A stretch of 64,000 bases of DNA from Thalassomonas viridans (GCF_000948985.2 NZ_CP059733.1:372001-436000), one strand, 5' to 3'. Shown: positions 46,081-58,172, counted from the first letter of the stretch. A program made the numbers and translations. Notes: generated from the letters alone by a model not told the origin.

Positions 46081-46905
46081 ATGGCTATTGTAAAATGTAA
46101 ACCTACTTCTCCGGGTCGCCGCCACGTTGTTAAAGTGGTCAACTCCGAGTTGCACAAAGGTAAGCCTTACGCCCCATTGCTTGACACTAAGAGCAAGTCT
46201 GGCGGTCGTAACAATACCGGTCGTATTACTGTTCGTCACGTTGGTGGTGGTCACAAGCAACACTATCGTCTGATCGACTTTAAACGTACCAAAGATGGTA
46301 TCCCTGCTAAAGTAGAGCGTTTGGAATATGATCCAAACCGTAGTGCTAACATTGCACTGGTACTGTACGCAGATGGTGAGCGTCGCTACATCTTAGCCCC
46401 TAAAGGCTTAAAAGCTGGTGACACTATCCAGTCAGGTGTTGATGCACCAATCAAAACTGGTAACACTATGCCGCTTCGCAACGCACCATTAGGTAGCGTT
46501 ATCCACGCAATCGAACTTAAGCCAGGCAAAGGCGCTCAAATCGCCCGTGCCGCCGGTACTTACGCTCAGTTAGTAGCGAAAGACGGTGCTTATGTAACTT
46601 TACGTCTTCGCTCTGGCGAAATGCGCAAAGTTGAAGCCGATTGTCGTGCCACTTTAGGTGAAATCGGCAATGCTGAACACATGCTTCGCTCTCTGGGTAA
46701 AGCCGGTGCTTCACGCTGGCGCGGTGTTCGCCCAACCGTTCGTGGTGTTGCCATGAACCCGGTTGATCACCCACACGGTGGTGGTGAAGGTAAAACTTCA
46801 GGCGGTCGTCACCCGGTATCACCTTGGGGTGTACCGACTAAGGGTTACAAGACTCGTAAGAACAAGCGTACCGATAAGTTCATCGTACGTCGTCGTACTA
46901 AATAG
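46081..46905 (+). CDS. rplB: 50S ribosomal protein L2
   Basis: L2 is needed for subunit joining and peptidyl transfer. 274 residues (E. coli 273). The [14 protein letters not shown] segment with the important His is present at about 222-235. Confidence 0.98.
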   Translation: MAIVKCKPTSPGRRHVVKVVNSELHKGKPYAPLLDTKSKSGGRNNTGRITVRHVGGGHKQHYRLIDFKRTKDGIPAKVERLEYDPNRSANIALVLYADGERRYILAPKGLKAGDTIQSGVDAPIKTGNTMPLRNAPLGSVIHAIELKPGKGAQIARAAGTYAQLVAKDGAYVTLRLRSGEMRKVEADCRATLGEIGNAEHMLRSLGKAGASRWRGVRPTVRGVAMNPVDHPHGGGEGKTSGGRHPVSPWGVPTKGYKTRKNKRTDKFIVRRRTK

Positions 46906-46917
46906 TACATTTAATAG

Positions 46918-47214
<297 letters not shown>

Positions 47215-47225
47215 GGGGAAATTAG

Positions 47226-47558
47226 ATGGAAGCAATCGCTAAACATAAATTTGCCCGCGGTTCTGCGCAAAAAGCGCGTTTAGTTGTGGATCAAATCCGC
47301 GGCATGAACGTAGAGAAAGCCTTAGAAGTATTAACTTTCAGCAACAAATCAGCTGCTGTTTTAGTTAAGAAAGTGCTTAACTCAGCTATTGCCAACGCAG
47401 AGCACAACGAAGGTGCAGACATCGATGAGCTTTACGTTAAAACCATTATGGTTGACGACGGCCCAACGATGAAACGTATTAAGCCTCGTGCGAAAGGTCG
47501 CGCGGATCGTATCCTTAAGCGTACTAGCCACATTACTGTGGTTGTATCTGATAGCTAG
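47226..47558 (+). CDS. rplV: 50S ribosomal protein L22
   Basis: L22 lines the exit tunnel. 110 residues as in E. coli, with [16 protein letters not shown] and the tunnel beta-hairpin [15 protein letters not shown]. Confidence 0.97.
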   Translation: MEAIAKHKFARGSAQKARLVVDQIRGMNVEKALEVLTFSNKSAAVLVKKVLNSAIANAEHNEGADIDELYVKTIMVDDGPTMKRIKPRAKGRADRILKRTSHITVVVSDS

Positions 47559-47569
47559 GAGATATTAGT

Positions 47570-48265
47570 ATGGGTCAAAAAGTCCATCCAAATGGTATTC
47601 GCTTAGGTATCACTAAACCTTTCGCGTCTACTTGGTTTGCAAGTAGCAAAGATTTTGCTGACAATTTACACGGTGACCACCAGGTACGTGAATATTTGAC
47701 AGAAAAACTTAAGCGTGCATCATTGTCAAAAATCGTAATTGAGCGTCCTGCCAAGTCTATCCGCGTTACTATCCACACGGCTCGTCCGGGTGTTGTAATC
47801 GGTAAGAAAGGTGAAGACGTAGAAAAGTTACGTTTAAAAGTATCTAAAATTGCCGGTGTTCCAGCTCAAATCAACATCGCTGAAGTACGTAAGCCAGAAA
47901 TGGATGCGCAGCTTGTTGCCGAAAGCATTACCAGCCAGTTAGAACGTCGTGTTATGTTCCGTCGCGCCATGAAGCGTGCGGTACAAAACGCCATGCGTTT
48001 AGGCGCCAAAGGTATTAAAGTTCAGGTTAGCGGCCGTTTAGGCGGTGCAGAAATTGCCCGTGCTGAGTGGTACCGTGAAGGTCGTGTTCCACTGCACACA
48101 TTGCGTGCGGACATCGACTACGCGACAGCTGAAGCCAATACTACTTATGGTATTATCGGTGTTAAAGTTTGGATCTTTAAAGGTGAAGTGATCGGCGGTA
48201 TGCCTGCACAGGCAGAGCCGGCTCAGAAGCCTAAAAGAAAGAACAGCCGCAAGAGCAGTAAGTAG
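47570..48265 (+). CDS. rpsC: 30S ribosomal protein S3
   Basis: S3 is at the mRNA entry channel. 231 residues (E. coli 233): [13 protein letters not shown], the KH domain [15 protein letters not shown], and the C-terminal [17 protein letters not shown]. The Lys/Ser-rich tail differs from E. coli. Confidence 0.97.
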   Translation: MGQKVHPNGIRLGITKPFASTWFASSKDFADNLHGDHQVREYLTEKLKRASLSKIVIERPAKSIRVTIHTARPGVVIGKKGEDVEKLRLKVSKIAGVPAQINIAEVRKPEMDAQLVAESITSQLERRVMFRRAMKRAVQNAMRLGAKGIKVQVSGRLGGAEIARAEWYREGRVPLHTLRADIDYATAEANTTYGIIGVKVWIFKGEVIGGMPAQAEPAQKPKRKNSRKSSK

Positions 48266-48276
48266 GGGACTAAGTA

Positions 48277-48690
48277 ATGTTACAACCAAAACGTACTAAA
48301 TTCCGTAAGCAAATGAAACTGCGTAACCGTGGTCTTGCACACACTGGTAGCTCAGTTAGCTTCGGTACTTTCGGTTTGAAATCTGTTGAGCGTGGTCGTA
48401 TGACTGCTCGCCAGATTGAGGCTGCTCGTCGTGCCATGACGCGTCACGTTAAGCGTCAAGGTAAGATCTGGATCCGTGTTTTCCCTGATAAGCCAATTAC
48501 CAAGAAGCCTCTTGAGGTTCGTATGGGTAAAGGTAAAGGTGGCGTGGAATACTGGGTTTGTCAAATCCTGCCAGGTCGTGTTCTTTATGAAATGGAAGGT
48601 GTTTCTGAAGAGTTAGCTCGTGAAGCGTTTGCGTTAGCAGCCGCCAAGCTACCATTCAAAACTACTTTCGTAACTAGAACGGTGATGTAA
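48277..48690 (+). CDS. rplP: 50S ribosomal protein L16
   Basis: L16 organises the A-site tRNA region. 137 residues (E. coli 136): [46 protein letters not shown]. The stop overlaps the rpmC start by one base. Confidence 0.97.
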   Translation: MLQPKRTKFRKQMKLRNRGLAHTGSSVSFGTFGLKSVERGRMTARQIEAARRAMTRHVKRQGKIWIRVFPDKPITKKPLEVRMGKGKGGVEYWVCQILPGRVLYEMEGVSEELAREAFALAAAKLPFKTTFVTRTVM

Positions 48691-48881
48691 TGAAAGCTAG
48701 CGAACTTAGAGAAAAAAGCATTGAAGAGCTTAATGCTGAATTACTGGAACTTTTGCGTGAGCAGTTTAACTACCGCATGCAAGCTAGTACCGGTCAGTTA
48801 GCACAAACTCACTTGCTGAGAAAGGTACGCCGCAATATCGCGCGCGTGAAGACTATCATAACTGAGAAGGCGGGCGCGTAA
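48690..48881 (+). CDS. rpmC: 50S ribosomal protein L29
   Basis: 63 residues as in E. coli, a two-helix protein by the tunnel exit. [19 protein letters not shown] and [13 protein letters not shown]. Overlaps both neighbours by one base. Confidence 0.96.
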   Translation: MKASELREKSIEELNAELLELLREQFNYRMQASTGQLAQTHLLRKVRRNIARVKTIITEKAGA

Positions 48882-49132
48882 TGAGCGAAGCTAAATTTCG
48901 TACACTACAAGGTCGTGTAGTCAGTGACAAAATGGATAAGTCTATCACTGTGCTGATTGAGCGACGCGTTAAACACCCTATTTACGGTAAGTTCATGATC
49001 CGTTCAACTAAGTTGAAAGCGCATGATGAAACTAACCAGTGTAAAGCCGGTGATGTAGTAACTATTCGCGAATGTCGTCCAATGTCCAAGTCTAAGAGCT
49101 GGACTCTGGTTGACGTAGTTGAAAAAGCTTAA
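48881..49132 (+). CDS. rpsQ: 30S ribosomal protein S17
   Basis: 83 residues (E. coli 84), an OB-fold protein binding 16S helices 7 and 11. [29 protein letters not shown] is split across the N-terminal half. Last gene of the S10 operon. Confidence 0.96.
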   Translation: MSEAKFRTLQGRVVSDKMDKSITVLIERRVKHPIYGKFMIRSTKLKAHDETNQCKAGDVVTIRECRPMSKSKSWTLVDVVEKA

Positions 49133-49173
49133 TTTATCCTGGATAAATACTTTTTTAACTTGATATAGTTATC

Positions 49174-49210
49174 AAAAAGGCCCTGCCATGTTTTGGCGGG
49201 GCCTTTTTTG
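49174..49210 (+). terminator. S10 operon terminator
   Basis: AAGGCCCTGCC pairs with GGCGGGGCCTT, followed by TTTT. It separates the S10 and spc operons. Confidence 0.9.
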
Positions 49211-49560
49211 TTTTCCGGCCGGCAGACTGCCGGCGGTGATCGCTTTGCCGGGATATGTTGCCTGGCAATCAGCTAATCCAATTCCCTTGGGAAGTGAAAC
49301 GGCCTTGAGTCCGCAGCAACCAAGCGTTTGCGCCTCGATGTGCTTCTCCCCGGGTTCTTAATAAACCTGTCTTTGCCATCCCCTGCACGGCGCTGATTGT
49401 ACCGGCAGGTAAAAGAATTCTGCGCGGTTATTGAAATCAGGTTTTCCACCCCAAAATATAACGGCACAGCGTTAAAAAATAGTCAAAAAGCCTGCTTTTA
49501 GAGCTATTTTTCATTTGCTGGTTATTTTTTAGCTAAATAAAGTACCACTTTTTTGAAACT
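49211..49560. other. S10-spc intergenic region
   Basis: About 350 bases without a credible gene. The only reading frame (minus strand, about 64 codons) has no ribosome binding site or recognisable features. Confidence 0.5.
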
Positions 49561-49562
49561 GG

Positions 49563-49571
49563 TGTTATAAT
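49563..49571 (+). promoter_or_regulatory. spc operon promoter, extended -10
   Basis: TGTTATAAT is an extended -10 (TG-n-TATAAT) followed by CTCGCGCCC. The -35 region (near 49543) is weak, which fits the extended -10. Confidence 0.65.
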
Positions 49572-49658
49572 CTCGCGCCCACCGAAAATGGGTGGCTTTA
49601 AAAGGCAGTGACGGGTCAAATTTCTGGCCTTGAATTTATTAACAGCGGAGCACATAAC

Positions 49659-50027
49659 ATGATCCAAATGCAATCACAGCTAGACGTTGCTGACAATAGC
49701 GGCGCTCGACGCGTGCAATGTATTAAGGTCCTTGGTGGCTCGCACCGTCGCTATGCACGCATAGGAGACATCATCAAAGTTGCCGTTAAGGAAGCAATTC
49801 CGCGCGGTAAAGTGAAAAAAGGTGATGTTTTAACTGCGGTAGTGGTGCGCACTAAAAAGGGCGTTCGTCGTCCGGATGGTTCATCTATTCGTTTTGACGG
49901 CAATGCGGCTGTAATGCTTAATGCAAGCTTACAACCAATTGGTACTCGTATATTCGGTCCAGTGACACGCGAACTTCGTACTGAGAAGTTCATGAAAATT
50001 GTGTCATTAGCACCTGAAGTACTATAA
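49659..50027 (+). CDS. rplN: 50S ribosomal protein L14
   Basis: L14 forms an intersubunit bridge and binds RsfS. 122 residues, starting [18 protein letters not shown] at ATG 49659; the upstream in-frame extension is leader. First gene of the spc operon. Confidence 0.96.
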   Translation: MIQMQSQLDVADNSGARRVQCIKVLGGSHRRYARIGDIIKVAVKEAIPRGKVKKGDVLTAVVVRTKKGVRRPDGSSIRFDGNAAVMLNASLQPIGTRIFGPVTRELRTEKFMKIVSLAPEVL

Positions 50028-50039
50028 GGGGTCACGATA

Positions 50040-50351
50040 ATGGCATCTAAAATTCGTCGTGATGATGAAGTAATCGTACTAGCCGGTAAAGACAAGGGCA
50101 AGACTGGTAAAGTCACTAAAGTTCTTGTTGAAGAAGGCAAAGTATTCGTTGAAGGCGTTAACTTAATCAAGAAGCACCAGAAGCCTGTACCTCAGTTACA
50201 GCAAGCTGGCGGCATTGTTGAGAAAGAAGCACCCCTTCATGTTTCCAACGTAGCGATCGTTAACCGTGAAGGTAAAGCGGATCGTGTTGGTTTTAGAGTT
50301 GAAGACGGCAAAAAAGTCCGTTTCTTCAAATCTAACAACGAATTAATTTAA
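50040..50351 (+). CDS. rplX: 50S ribosomal protein L24
   Basis: L24 initiates 50S assembly. 103 residues with the KOW motif [18 protein letters not shown] near the N-terminus. Confidence 0.96.
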   Translation: MASKIRRDDEVIVLAGKDKGKTGKVTKVLVEEGKVFVEGVNLIKKHQKPVPQLQQAGGIVEKEAPLHVSNVAIVNREGKADRVGFRVEDGKKVRFFKSNNELI

Positions 50352-50363
50352 TTGGAGTAAACG

Positions 50364-50903
50364 ATGGCGAAACTGCATGATTTTTATAAAGATACAGTTG
50401 TAAGCGAGCTTCAGAAGAAGTTTGAATACAAAAGTGTCATGCAAGTCCCTCGGATTGAAAAGATCACCCTGAACATGGGTGTTGGTGAAGCTATTACCGA
50501 TAAAAAGGTACTTGAGCACGCCACAAATGATCTTACTGCAATCTCAGGTCAAAAGCCTATGGTTACTAAAGCTCGCAAATCTGTTGCCGGCTTTAAGATC
50601 CGTGAAGGCTATCCTATTGGAGCAAAAGTAACTCTACGCGGCGAGCGCATGTGGGAATTCTTAGAGCGTTTAATCTCTATCTCAGTTCCTCGTATCCGTG
50701 ATTTCCGTGGCTTGAACCCTAAGTCGTTCGATGGTCGTGGTAATTACAGCATGGGCGTGCGTGAGCAAATCATATTTCCTGAAATCGATTACGATAAAAT
50801 CGATAAGATTCGCGGGTTGGATATCACTATCACAACTACTGCGCAATCTGATGAGGAAGGTCGTGCTTTGCTGACTGCCTTTAACTTCCCGTTTAAGAAA
50901 TAA
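50364..50903 (+). CDS. rplE: 50S ribosomal protein L5
   Basis: L5 binds 5S rRNA and contacts S13 and P-site tRNA. 179 residues as in E. coli; [43 protein letters not shown]. Confidence 0.97.
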   Translation: MAKLHDFYKDTVVSELQKKFEYKSVMQVPRIEKITLNMGVGEAITDKKVLEHATNDLTAISGQKPMVTKARKSVAGFKIREGYPIGAKVTLRGERMWEFLERLISISVPRIRDFRGLNPKSFDGRGNYSMGVREQIIFPEIDYDKIDKIRGLDITITTTAQSDEEGRALLTAFNFPFKK

Positions 50904-50914
50904 GGTGTAGAGTT

Positions 50915-51220
50915 ATGGCTAAATCATCTATGAAGGCCCGTGAAGCAAAACGCGCCAAGCTAGTTGCACAGTACGCCGAAAAGCGTCGTGCATTAAAAGA
51001 GATCATCTCAAGCGTTAATTCTTCTGACGAAGAGCGTTGGGATGCCGTACTGAAACTTCAAAGTCTTCCTCGTGATTCGAGCAGCAGCCGTCAACGTAAC
51101 CGTTGTAACGTTACTGGTCGTCCACATGGTTACTTACGTAAATTCGGCCTGAGCCGGATCAAGTTGCGTGAAGCAACTATGCGTGGTGAAGTTCCAGGTC
51201 TTAAGAAAGCTAGTTGGTAA
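50915..51220 (+). CDS. rpsN: 30S ribosomal protein S14
   Basis: 101 residues, the long zinc-free form: it lacks the CxxC pairs of the zinc type. [21 protein letters not shown] and the LKKASW end are present. Confidence 0.97.
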   Translation: MAKSSMKAREAKRAKLVAQYAEKRRALKEIISSVNSSDEERWDAVLKLQSLPRDSSSSRQRNRCNVTGRPHGYLRKFGLSRIKLREATMRGEVPGLKKASW

Positions 51221-51239
51221 TTCACGGGAGTAAATGGTT

Positions 51240-51629
51240 ATGATGACTGATCCTATCGCGGACATGTTTACACGCATCCGCAACGGTCAATCTGCGGCTA
51301 AGACTGCAGTAACAATGCCATCTTCTAAGTTAAAAGTAGCAATTGCTAACTTGCTTAAAGAAGAAGGTTATATTTCTGAGTATTCAGTATCAGGCGATGC
51401 TAAGCCTGAACTTTCAGTAACTCTGAAGTATTTTGAAGGTAAAGAAGTAATTGAAACAATCAAACGTGTTTCTCGTCCAGGTCTGCGCGTATACAAAGGC
51501 CGTGACGAGTTACCTCAGGTATTAGCCGGTATGGGTATTGCCATTGTTTCTACTTCAAAAGGTCTGATGACTGATCGCGCCGCTCGCAATGCGGGTCTTG
51601 GTGGCGAAATCATCGGTTTCGTAGCGTAA
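51240..51629 (+). CDS. rpsH: 30S ribosomal protein S8
   Basis: S8 organises the central 16S domain and represses the spc operon in E. coli. I start at the ATG 51240 ([17 protein letters not shown], 129 residues) because GGGAG at 51226-51230 is nine bases upstream; ATG 51234 would be only three bases from it. Confidence 0.94.
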   Translation: MMTDPIADMFTRIRNGQSAAKTAVTMPSSKLKVAIANLLKEEGYISEYSVSGDAKPELSVTLKYFEGKEVIETIKRVSRPGLRVYKGRDELPQVLAGMGIAIVSTSKGLMTDRAARNAGLGGEIIGFVA

Positions 51630-51640
51630 GGAGCAGAACT

Positions 51641-52174
51641 ATGTCTCGTGTTGCAAAAGCACCTGTCGAAGTACCTGCCGGCGTTACTGTAACGTTATCA
51701 GGTCAAGACATTAAAGTTAAAGGTCCAGTGGGCGAATTATCTCGCACTATCAACAGCCTGGTTAAGGTTTCTCAAGAAGAGAACCTGATCAAGACTACTG
51801 TTGCCAGCGATGAGAAAGGCGCATGGGCTCAAGCCGGTACTGCACGTGCTTTAATCAACAATATGGTTGAAGGCGTAAGTAAAGGTTTTGAAAGAAAGCT
51901 TATCTTAAACGGTGTTGGTTACCGTGCGAAAGCTGCAGGTAAGAACTTAAACTTATCTCTGGGCTTATCTCACCCTGTTGACCACGCTATCCCTGAAGGG
52001 GTTACCGTTGAAACTCCGAGCCAGACTGAAGTGGTACTGAAAGGTGCTGACAAGCAGTTGGTTGGTCAAGTAGCAGCGAACATCCGCGCATACCGTAAGC
52101 CTGAGCCTTATAAAGGTAAAGGTATCCGTTATAGCGACGAAAACGTTCGCCGTAAAGAAGCTAAGAAGAAGTAG
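51641..52174 (+). CDS. rplF: 50S ribosomal protein L6
   Basis: 177 residues as in E. coli; contacts the sarcin-ricin loop region. [18 protein letters not shown] and the C-terminal [16 protein letters not shown] are conserved. Confidence 0.97.
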   Translation: MSRVAKAPVEVPAGVTVTLSGQDIKVKGPVGELSRTINSLVKVSQEENLIKTTVASDEKGAWAQAGTARALINNMVEGVSKGFERKLILNGVGYRAKAAGKNLNLSLGLSHPVDHAIPEGVTVETPSQTEVVLKGADKQLVGQVAANIRAYRKPEPYKGKGIRYSDENVRRKEAKKK

Positions 52175-52183
52175 GGTAATACG

Positions 52184-52537
52184 ATGGATAAGAAAACATC
52201 TCGTTTGCGCCGCGCTAAACGCGCTCGTGCAAAAATCAGCGAGCTGGGTGCGAATCGTTTAGTCGTACACCGTACTCCTCGCCACATTTACGCGCAATTG
52301 ATCGCGCCAACTGGTTCTGAAGTAATCGCTGCTGCGTCTACTTTAGACAAAGAAGTTAGTGCTCAATTAGAGAAAACAGGTAATGTTGCGGCTGCCGCAG
52401 CAGTAGGTAAAGCTATTGCTGAACGCGCTACTGCCAAAGGCATCACATCAGTTGCTTTTGACCGTTCTGGTTTCCGTTACCACGGACGTGTTAAAGCGTT
52501 AGCAGAAGCAGCTCGTGAAGCTGGTCTTCAGTTCTAG
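52184..52537 (+). CDS. rplR: 50S ribosomal protein L18
   Basis: 117 residues as in E. coli; binds 5S rRNA with L5. [17 protein letters not shown] and the [24 protein letters not shown] end are split by ordinary variation only. Confidence 0.97.
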   Translation: MDKKTSRLRRAKRARAKISELGANRLVVHRTPRHIYAQLIAPTGSEVIAAASTLDKEVSAQLEKTGNVAAAAAVGKAIAERATAKGITSVAFDRSGFRYHGRVKALAEAAREAGLQF

Positions 52538-52546
52538 GAGTTGACG

Positions 52547-53053
52547 ATGGCTAATCAAGAAAACACTCAACAACAAAGTGATATGGCTGAAAAGCTAATC
52601 GCCGTTAACCGCGTATCTAAAGTGGTTAAAGGTGGTCGCATCTTCAGCTTCACTGCACTGACAGTAGTTGGTGACGGCAACGGGCGCGTTGGTTTCGGTT
52701 ACGGTAAGGCACGTGAAGTTCCTGCTGCAATCCAGAAAGCAATGGAAAAAGCCCGTCGCAACTTAGTAACTGTTGATCTGAAGGGTACTACTCTTCAGCA
52801 CCCTATCAAGGGCCGTCACTCAGGTTCTAAGGTTTACATGCAGCCTGCTTCTGAAGGTACAGGTATCATCGCCGGTGGTGCGATGCGTGCGGTACTGGAA
52901 GTTGCCGGTGTACAGAACGTATTGTCAAAGGCATACGGTTCTACTAACCCAATCAACGTAGTACGCGCTACTATTTCTGCCCTGGCGAACATGCATTCTC
53001 CAGAAGCAGTTGCAGCTAAGCGTGGCAAAAGCGTTGCAGACATTTTGGGGTAA
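52547..53053 (+). CDS. rpsE: 30S ribosomal protein S5
   Basis: S5 helps form the mRNA entry channel and accuracy centre. 168 residues from the ATG 52547 (MANQENTQQ), which follows TAGGAGTTGACG; a TTG six bases earlier is not needed. [16 protein letters not shown] and [17 protein letters not shown] are present. Confidence 0.96.
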   Translation: MANQENTQQQSDMAEKLIAVNRVSKVVKGGRIFSFTALTVVGDGNGRVGFGYGKAREVPAAIQKAMEKARRNLVTVDLKGTTLQHPIKGRHSGSKVYMQPASEGTGIIAGGAMRAVLEVAGVQNVLSKAYGSTNPINVVRATISALANMHSPEAVAAKRGKSVADILG

Positions 53054-53059
53054 TTGAGC

Positions 53060-53239
53060 ATGGCTAAAACAGTTAAAGTAACTCAATACAAAAGCTCTAT
53101 CGGTCGTTTACCGAAGCACAGAGCAACTTTAAAAGGTCTTGGTTTACGTCGTATCAACCACACAGTGGAGTTAGAAGATACTCCTTCTGTACGTGGCATG
53201 ATTAATCAAGTATCTTATATGGTTAAGGTGGAGGATTAA
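53060..53239 (+). CDS. rpmD: 50S ribosomal protein L30
   Basis: 59 residues (E. coli 59), starting [16 protein letters not shown] at ATG 53060. [25 protein letters not shown] core present. Confidence 0.96.
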   Translation: MAKTVKVTQYKSSIGRLPKHRATLKGLGLRRINHTVELEDTPSVRGMINQVSYMVKVED

Positions 53240-53241
53240 TA

Positions 53242-53676
53242 ATGCATTTAAATACTTTATCTCCTGCACCAGGTGCAAAGAAAGCCAAGAAGCGCTGTGG
53301 TCGCGGTATTGGTTCCGGCATTGGTAAAACTGGTGGTCGCGGTCACAAAGGTCAGAAGTCTCGTTCTGGCGGTGGCGTACGTCCAGGTTTCGAAGGCGGT
53401 CAAATGCCATTGAAACAACGTTTGCCTAAATTTGGTTTCACGTCACGTAAAGCTCTGGTTCGCGCCGAGGTACGTTTACATGAACTGAATAGCATCAAGG
53501 GTGATGTTGTCGATATTCACGCACTGAAAGACGCTAACCTGATCACGCGTAACATCGAAACAGCTAAAATAATGCTGTCCGGTGAAATCAACCGTCCACT
53601 GACGGTTCGCGGTTTAGGTGTAACTAAAGGTGCACGTGCGGCAATTGAAGCTGCTGGCGGAAAAATCGAGGAATAA
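53242..53676 (+). CDS. rplO: 50S ribosomal protein L15
   Basis: 144 residues as in E. coli. The glycine-rich [20 protein letters not shown] (about 21-40) follows [11 protein letters not shown]. secY follows after eight bases. Confidence 0.97.
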   Translation: MHLNTLSPAPGAKKAKKRCGRGIGSGIGKTGGRGHKGQKSRSGGGVRPGFEGGQMPLKQRLPKFGFTSRKALVRAEVRLHELNSIKGDVVDIHALKDANLITRNIETAKIMLSGEINRPLTVRGLGVTKGARAAIEAAGGKIEE

Positions 53677-53684
53677 TACAGATT

Positions 53685-55010
53685 ATGGCTAAACCAGGTA
53701 TGGATAACAAAGCGCAGGGCGGATTGTCCGAGCTTAAGCAACGTTTATGGTTCGTATTCGGAGCATTGATTGTCTTCCGTTTGGGATCATTTGTGCCAAT
53801 CCCTGGTATTGACGCCGCTGTATTAGCTCAGCTGTTTGAACAGCAAAAGGGCACCATCGTAGAGATGTTCAACATGTTCTCCGGTGGTGCGCTTGAGCGG
53901 GCCTCAGTATTGGCTTTGGGTATTATGCCGTACATTTCGGCTTCGATTATCATGCAACTGCTGACCGTGATTCATCCGGCCATGGCAGAGCTGAAAAAAG
54001 AAGGCGAAGCGGGACGACGTAAGATCAGCCAATACACACGCTACGGCACTTTAGTTCTGGCGACTGTACAGTCAATAGCGATTGCTAAGAGTTTACCGGG
54101 TATGATGCCTGGGCTGGTGATTAACGCCGGCTTCAGCTTCTACTTTGCCGCTGTGGTCAGTTTAGTGACCGGTACCATGTTTTTAATGTGGTTAGGTGAG
54201 CAGATTACCGAGCGCGGTATCGGCAACGGTATTTCAATCCTTATTTTCGCAGGTATAGTGGCCGGTATGCCATCTGCTGTCGGACAAACCGCAGAGATGA
54301 CGCGTCAAGGTGAATTGCATCCATTGGTATTATTGCTGATCGGTGTGGTTGTATTTGCCATCACCTTTTTAGTGGTATTTGTTGAACGTGGCCAACGCCG
54401 TATCGTGGTCAACTACGCCAAGCGCCAGCAGGGCCGTAAGGTTTTTGCCGCGCAAAGCACACATTTACCGTTAAAAGTGAATATGGCTGGTGTTATACCA
54501 CCTATTTTTGCTTCTAGTATTATCATGTTTCCCGGCACACTTGCCAGCTGGTTCGGCCAGGGCGAAGGTGTTGTTGCTGACTTTTTACAGGAAGTGGCGA
54601 TTGCCGTTTCTCCGGGTCAGCCGCTGTACATGATGCTTTTAGCGGCAGCGATAATCTTTTTCTGTTTTTTCTACACGGCATTGGTATTCAATCCGCGTGA
54701 AACGGCAGATAACTTGAAAAAGTCTGGTGCGTTCATTCCGGGGATTCGCCCGGGGGAGCAAACGTCCAAATATATCGATAAAGTGATGACTCGGCTGACC
54801 TTAGCGGGCGCCCTGTATATTACCTTTATTTGTTTGGTTCCACAGTTTATGATCAGCGCCTGGGACGTACAGTTCTATTTCGGCGGCACTTCACTATTAA
54901 TCATAGTGGTAGTGATCATGGACTTTATGGCACAAGTACAGACCCATTTGATGTCTCATCAATATGACAATGTACTTAAGAAAGCTAACCTAAAAGGCTA
55001 CGGCCGTTAG
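53685..55010 (+). CDS. secY: preprotein translocase channel subunit SecY
   Basis: SecY forms the protein-conducting channel of the inner membrane with SecE and SecG. 441 residues (E. coli 443) with ten predicted helices, the [20 protein letters not shown] gate helix 2 and the cytoplasmic loop motifs [11 protein letters not shown] and [15 protein letters not shown]. Encoded at its conserved place in the spc operon. Confidence 0.97.
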   Translation: MAKPGMDNKAQGGLSELKQRLWFVFGALIVFRLGSFVPIPGIDAAVLAQLFEQQKGTIVEMFNMFSGGALERASVLALGIMPYISASIIMQLLTVIHPAMAELKKEGEAGRRKISQYTRYGTLVLATVQSIAIAKSLPGMMPGLVINAGFSFYFAAVVSLVTGTMFLMWLGEQITERGIGNGISILIFAGIVAGMPSAVGQTAEMTRQGELHPLVLLLIGVVVFAITFLVVFVERGQRRIVVNYAKRQQGRKVFAAQSTHLPLKVNMAGVIPPIFASSIIMFPGTLASWFGQGEGVVADFLQEVAIAVSPGQPLYMMLLAAAIIFFCFFYTALVFNPRETADNLKKSGAFIPGIRPGEQTSKYIDKVMTRLTLAGALYITFICLVPQFMISAWDVQFYFGGTSLLIIVVVIMDFMAQVQTHLMSHQYDNVLKKANLKGYGR

Positions 55011-55051
55011 GTCAGTAAGTTACTTACATTAGTAACAAACGGAGTAATAAG

Positions 55052-55168
55052 ATGAAAGTTCGTGCATCCGTAAAAAAGATTTGCCGTAACTGTAAAGTTG
55101 TGAAACGTGCTGGTGTTGTTCGTGTTATTTGCAAGAGCGACCCTAAGCATAAGCAACGTCAAGGTTAA
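55052..55168 (+). CDS. rpmJ: 50S ribosomal protein L36
   Basis: 38 residues starting [15 protein letters not shown]. Cys11, Cys14, Cys27 and a following His (KSDPKH) form the zinc site, so this is the zinc-binding C+ form. AACGGAGTAATAAG gives the ribosome binding site. Last gene of the spc operon. Confidence 0.95.
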   Translation: MKVRASVKKICRNCKVVKRAGVVRVICKSDPKHKQRQG

Positions 55169-55177
55169 ATCTTTTTG

Positions 55178-55218
55178 AAGTGCCATTGTTTTGACTAAAA
55201 GATAAATGGCACTTTAAT
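55178..55218 (+). promoter_or_regulatory. spc/alpha junction: hairpin overlapping a promoter
   Basis: AAGTGCCAT pairs with ATGGCACTT (55178-55214), followed by TAATTT, a modest terminator. Within it TTGACT (55190) and TTTAAT (55213) with 17-bp spacing could be the promoter of the alpha operon. Confidence 0.5.
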
Positions 55219-55296
55219 TTGCAAAAAAGCGTCTGGTTGAGTATCCTAACGGGCTTTTCAACCAATGAATTTTAAATTTGAATAGGAGATGTGTTA

Positions 55297-55653
55297 GTGG
55301 CCCGTATCGCTGGCATTAACATCCCTGATCGTAAGCATGCAGTAATTGCCATTACTGCGATCTACGGTATCGGTGCAACCCGTGCAAAAGCTATTTGTGC
55401 GGCTACAGGTATTGCAGAGTCAACTAAGATCAGTGAATTGGACGAAGCGCAAATTGATTTGCTTCGTGCTGAAGTGGATAAATACACCGTTGAAGGTGAT
55501 TTACGCCGTGAAGTTTCAATGAACATCAAGCGTCTTATGGACCTTGGCTGTTTTCGTGGCATCCGCCATCGTCGCAGTCTTCCTCTACGCGGTCAGCGCA
55601 CTAAAACTAATGCGCGCACCCGTAAAGGTCCTCGTAAGCCAATCAAAAAGTAA
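55297..55653 (+). CDS. rpsM: 30S ribosomal protein S13
   Basis: 118 residues starting with a GTG ([14 protein letters not shown]), eight bases after AGGAG; another GTG at 55291 is too close. S13 contacts P-site tRNA and L5. First gene of the alpha operon. Confidence 0.95.
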   Translation: MARIAGINIPDRKHAVIAITAIYGIGATRAKAICAATGIAESTKISELDEAQIDLLRAEVDKYTVEGDLRREVSMNIKRLMDLGCFRGIRHRRSLPLRGQRTKTNARTRKGPRKPIKK

Positions 55654-55667
55654 CGAGGGATTAGACA

Positions 55668-56057
55668 ATGGCTAAAACACCAGTTCGTACGCGTAAGCGC
55701 GTAAAAAAACAAGTTGTTGATGGTATGGCTCATATCCATGCTTCTTTTAACAACACGATCGTAACCATTACTGACCGTCAAGGTAATGCACTTTCTTGGG
55801 CTACTGCCGGTGGTTCTGGCTTCCGTGGTTCACGTAAGTCTACCCCGTTTGCTGCTCAGGTAGCTGCAGACCGTGCAGGTAAAGTTGCACAAGAATTCGG
55901 TTTGAAGAATATTGAAGTTTTCGTTAAAGGTCCGGGACCAGGTCGTGAATCTGCTATCCGTGCTTTAAATGCTGCTGGTTACAAGATAACCAACATCACT
56001 GACGTTACACCTATTCCTCATAATGGTTGTCGTCCGCCTAAAAAGCGTCGCGTTTAA
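55668..56057 (+). CDS. rpsK: 30S ribosomal protein S11
   Basis: 129 residues as in E. coli; [20 protein letters not shown] and the [13 protein letters not shown] end. S11 lies at the mRNA exit of the platform. Confidence 0.97.
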   Translation: MAKTPVRTRKRVKKQVVDGMAHIHASFNNTIVTITDRQGNALSWATAGGSGFRGSRKSTPFAAQVAADRAGKVAQEFGLKNIEVFVKGPGPGRESAIRALNAAGYKITNITDVTPIPHNGCRPPKKRRV

Positions 56058-56088
56058 TTGGCACTTTTAGGATAGTTGGAGAAAGAAC

Positions 56089-56709
56089 ATGGCTAGATAT
56101 TTAGGTCCTAAGCTTAAGCTTAGCCGCCGCGAAGGAACAGATTTGTTCCTGAAAAGCGGTGTTAGAGCAATTGACACTAAATGTAAAATCGAAACGATTC
56201 CTGGTCAGCACGGCGCCCGTCGCGGTCGTTTGTCTGATTACGGTATTCAACTTCGTGAAAAACAAAAAGTTCGTCGTCTGTACGGCGTCCTTGAGAAACA
56301 ATTCCGTAACTACTACAAAGAAGCGGCTCGTCTGAAAGGCAACACAGGTGAAAACCTGCTACAACTTTTAGAGAAACGTTTAGATAACGTTGTTTACCGC
56401 ATGGGTTTTGCAAGCACGCGCGCCGAAGCTCGTCAGCTTGTTAGCCACAAAGCTATCGTGGTAAACGGAGTTGTTGTTAATATTCCATCTTTCACTGTTA
56501 AAGCTGAAGATGTGGTTTCTGTTCGTGAGAAGTCTAAAACTCAAGCCCGTATCATTGCGGCTTTAGAGTTGGCTGACCAACGCGAAAAGCCAGTCTGGGT
56601 TGAAGTAGATAATAAGAAAATGGAAGGCGTGTTCAAGCGTGTTCCTGACCGTTCAGATTTATCTGCTGAAATTAATGAACAGTTGATTGTTGAACTTTAC
56701 TCTAAGTAA
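56089..56709 (+). CDS. rpsD: 30S ribosomal protein S4
   Basis: 206 residues as in E. coli. S4 starts 30S assembly and in E. coli represses the alpha operon. [19 protein letters not shown] and the S4 domain [20 protein letters not shown] are intact; no zinc-binding Cys set. Confidence 0.97.
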   Translation: MARYLGPKLKLSRREGTDLFLKSGVRAIDTKCKIETIPGQHGARRGRLSDYGIQLREKQKVRRLYGVLEKQFRNYYKEAARLKGNTGENLLQLLEKRLDNVVYRMGFASTRAEARQLVSHKAIVVNGVVVNIPSFTVKAEDVVSVREKSKTQARIIAALELADQREKPVWVEVDNKKMEGVFKRVPDRSDLSAEINEQLIVELYSK

Positions 56710-56733
56710 AGTTGCACTTTAAGAGAGGACATA

Positions 56734-57723
56734 ATGCAGGGTTCTGTAACCGAATTCCTTAGACCACGCCTGGTAGATGTGGAGACCATTAGCCCGACTC
56801 GCGCTAAGGTCACATTAGAGCCATTGGAACGTGGTTTTGGTCACACTTTAGGTAATGCGTTGCGCCGCATTCTTTTATCTTCAATGCCGGGTTGTGCTGT
56901 AACTGAAGTTGAAATCGACGGTGTATTACACGAATACAGTAGTAAAGAAGGTGTTCAAGAAGACATCATCGAAATACTGTTAAACCTTAAAGGACTTGCT
57001 ATAGGACTAGAAGGCAAAAACGAAGCCACTCTTACCTTAACTAAGTCTGGTGAAGGCCCTGTAACGGCAGCTGATATCCAGCATGACGGTGATGTGACTA
57101 TCGCTAACCCTGAGCACGTGATCTGTCACCTGACAGGCGACGGTTCTGTTAGCATGCGCATCAAGGTAGAGATGGGGCGTGGTTACGTACCGGCTTCTAC
57201 CCGTCGTAATGCCGAGGAAGAAGATCGAGCAATCGGACGTTTGCTGGTTGATGCTTCATACAGTCCTGTTGAAAGAATTGCCTATGATGTTGAGTCTGCA
57301 CGTGTTGAACAACGTACAGATTTAGACAAACTGGTTATCGACATGGAAACCAACGGTATCCTAGATCCGGAAGAAGCGATCCGTCGCGCCTCAACCATCC
57401 TGGCCGAACAGCTGGATGCCTTCGTTGAGTTACGTGATGTGACCGAAGTGGAGCAAAAAGAGGAGAAACCTCTGTTTGACCCAATCTTACTTCGTCCAGT
57501 CGATGATTTGGAACTTACTGTTCGTTCAGCAAACTGTCTGAAAGCAGAAGCAATTCAATATATCGGTGATTTAGTACAGCGTGCTGAGGTTGAACTTCTG
57601 AAAACACCTAACTTAGGTAAGAAGTCATTAACCGAAATCAAGGACGTATTAGCGTCTCGCGGTCTGTCTCTGGGCATGCGCCTGGAAAACTGGCCGCCTG
57701 AAAGCATCGCTGATAACGACTAA
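56734..57723 (+). CDS. rpoA: DNA-directed RNA polymerase subunit alpha
   Basis: Alpha dimerises to start core assembly; its C-terminal domain binds UP elements and activators. 329 residues as in E. coli. [20 protein letters not shown] in the N-terminal domain, an acidic linker ([11 protein letters not shown]), and the C-terminal domain with [14 protein letters not shown] and [21 protein letters not shown]. Confidence 0.98.
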   Translation: MQGSVTEFLRPRLVDVETISPTRAKVTLEPLERGFGHTLGNALRRILLSSMPGCAVTEVEIDGVLHEYSSKEGVQEDIIEILLNLKGLAIGLEGKNEATLTLTKSGEGPVTAADIQHDGDVTIANPEHVICHLTGDGSVSMRIKVEMGRGYVPASTRRNAEEEDRAIGRLLVDASYSPVERIAYDVESARVEQRTDLDKLVIDMETNGILDPEEAIRRASTILAEQLDAFVELRDVTEVEQKEEKPLFDPILLRPVDDLELTVRSANCLKAEAIQYIGDLVQRAEVELLKTPNLGKKSLTEIKDVLASRGLSLGMRLENWPPESIADND

Positions 57724-57764
57724 ATCGATCATCGTTTTTTACTAGTTGAGATAAGGATTAACTT

Positions 57765-58172
57765 ATGCGCCATCGTAAAAGCGGTCGCCAGTTAAACCGT
57801 AATAGCAGTCATCGCCAAGCGATGTTCCGCAATATGGCAAGCTCTTTGGTTAAGCACGGCGTTATCAAAACGACTGTAGCTAAAGCTAAAGAACTACGTC
57901 GCGTCGTTGAGCCACTGATCACTTTGGCTAAAACTGACAGTGTAGCAAACCGCCGTCTGGCTTTTGCCCGCACCCGCGACCAAGAAGTAGTTGGTATTTT
58001 ATTTAATGAACTTGGTGAGCGTTACCAAGAACGTCCAGGCGGATACACTCGCATTTTGAAATGCGGTTACCGTACTGGTGATAAAGCACCTATGGCATAC
58101 GTAGAGTTAGTTGACCGCCCGGTTGTTGAAGAAGCAGCTGAAGCGACTGAAGAAGCTAACACTGAAGCTTAA
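57765..58172 (+). CDS. rplQ: 50S ribosomal protein L17
   Basis: 135 residues (E. coli 127), the extra length being a Glu/Ala-rich tail. [17 protein letters not shown] and [14 protein letters not shown] are conserved. Last gene of the alpha operon. Confidence 0.96.
   Translation: MRHRKSGRQLNRNSSHRQAMFRNMASSLVKHGVIKTTVAKAKELRRVVEPLITLAKTDSVANRRLAFARTRDQEVVGILFNELGERYQERPGGYTRILKCGYRTGDKAPMAYVELVDRPVVEEAAEATEEANTEA

Noticed and set aside
49273..49467. Minus-strand frame of 64 codons in the S10-spc gap
   Set aside because: No ribosome binding site, odd composition, no recognisable motif.
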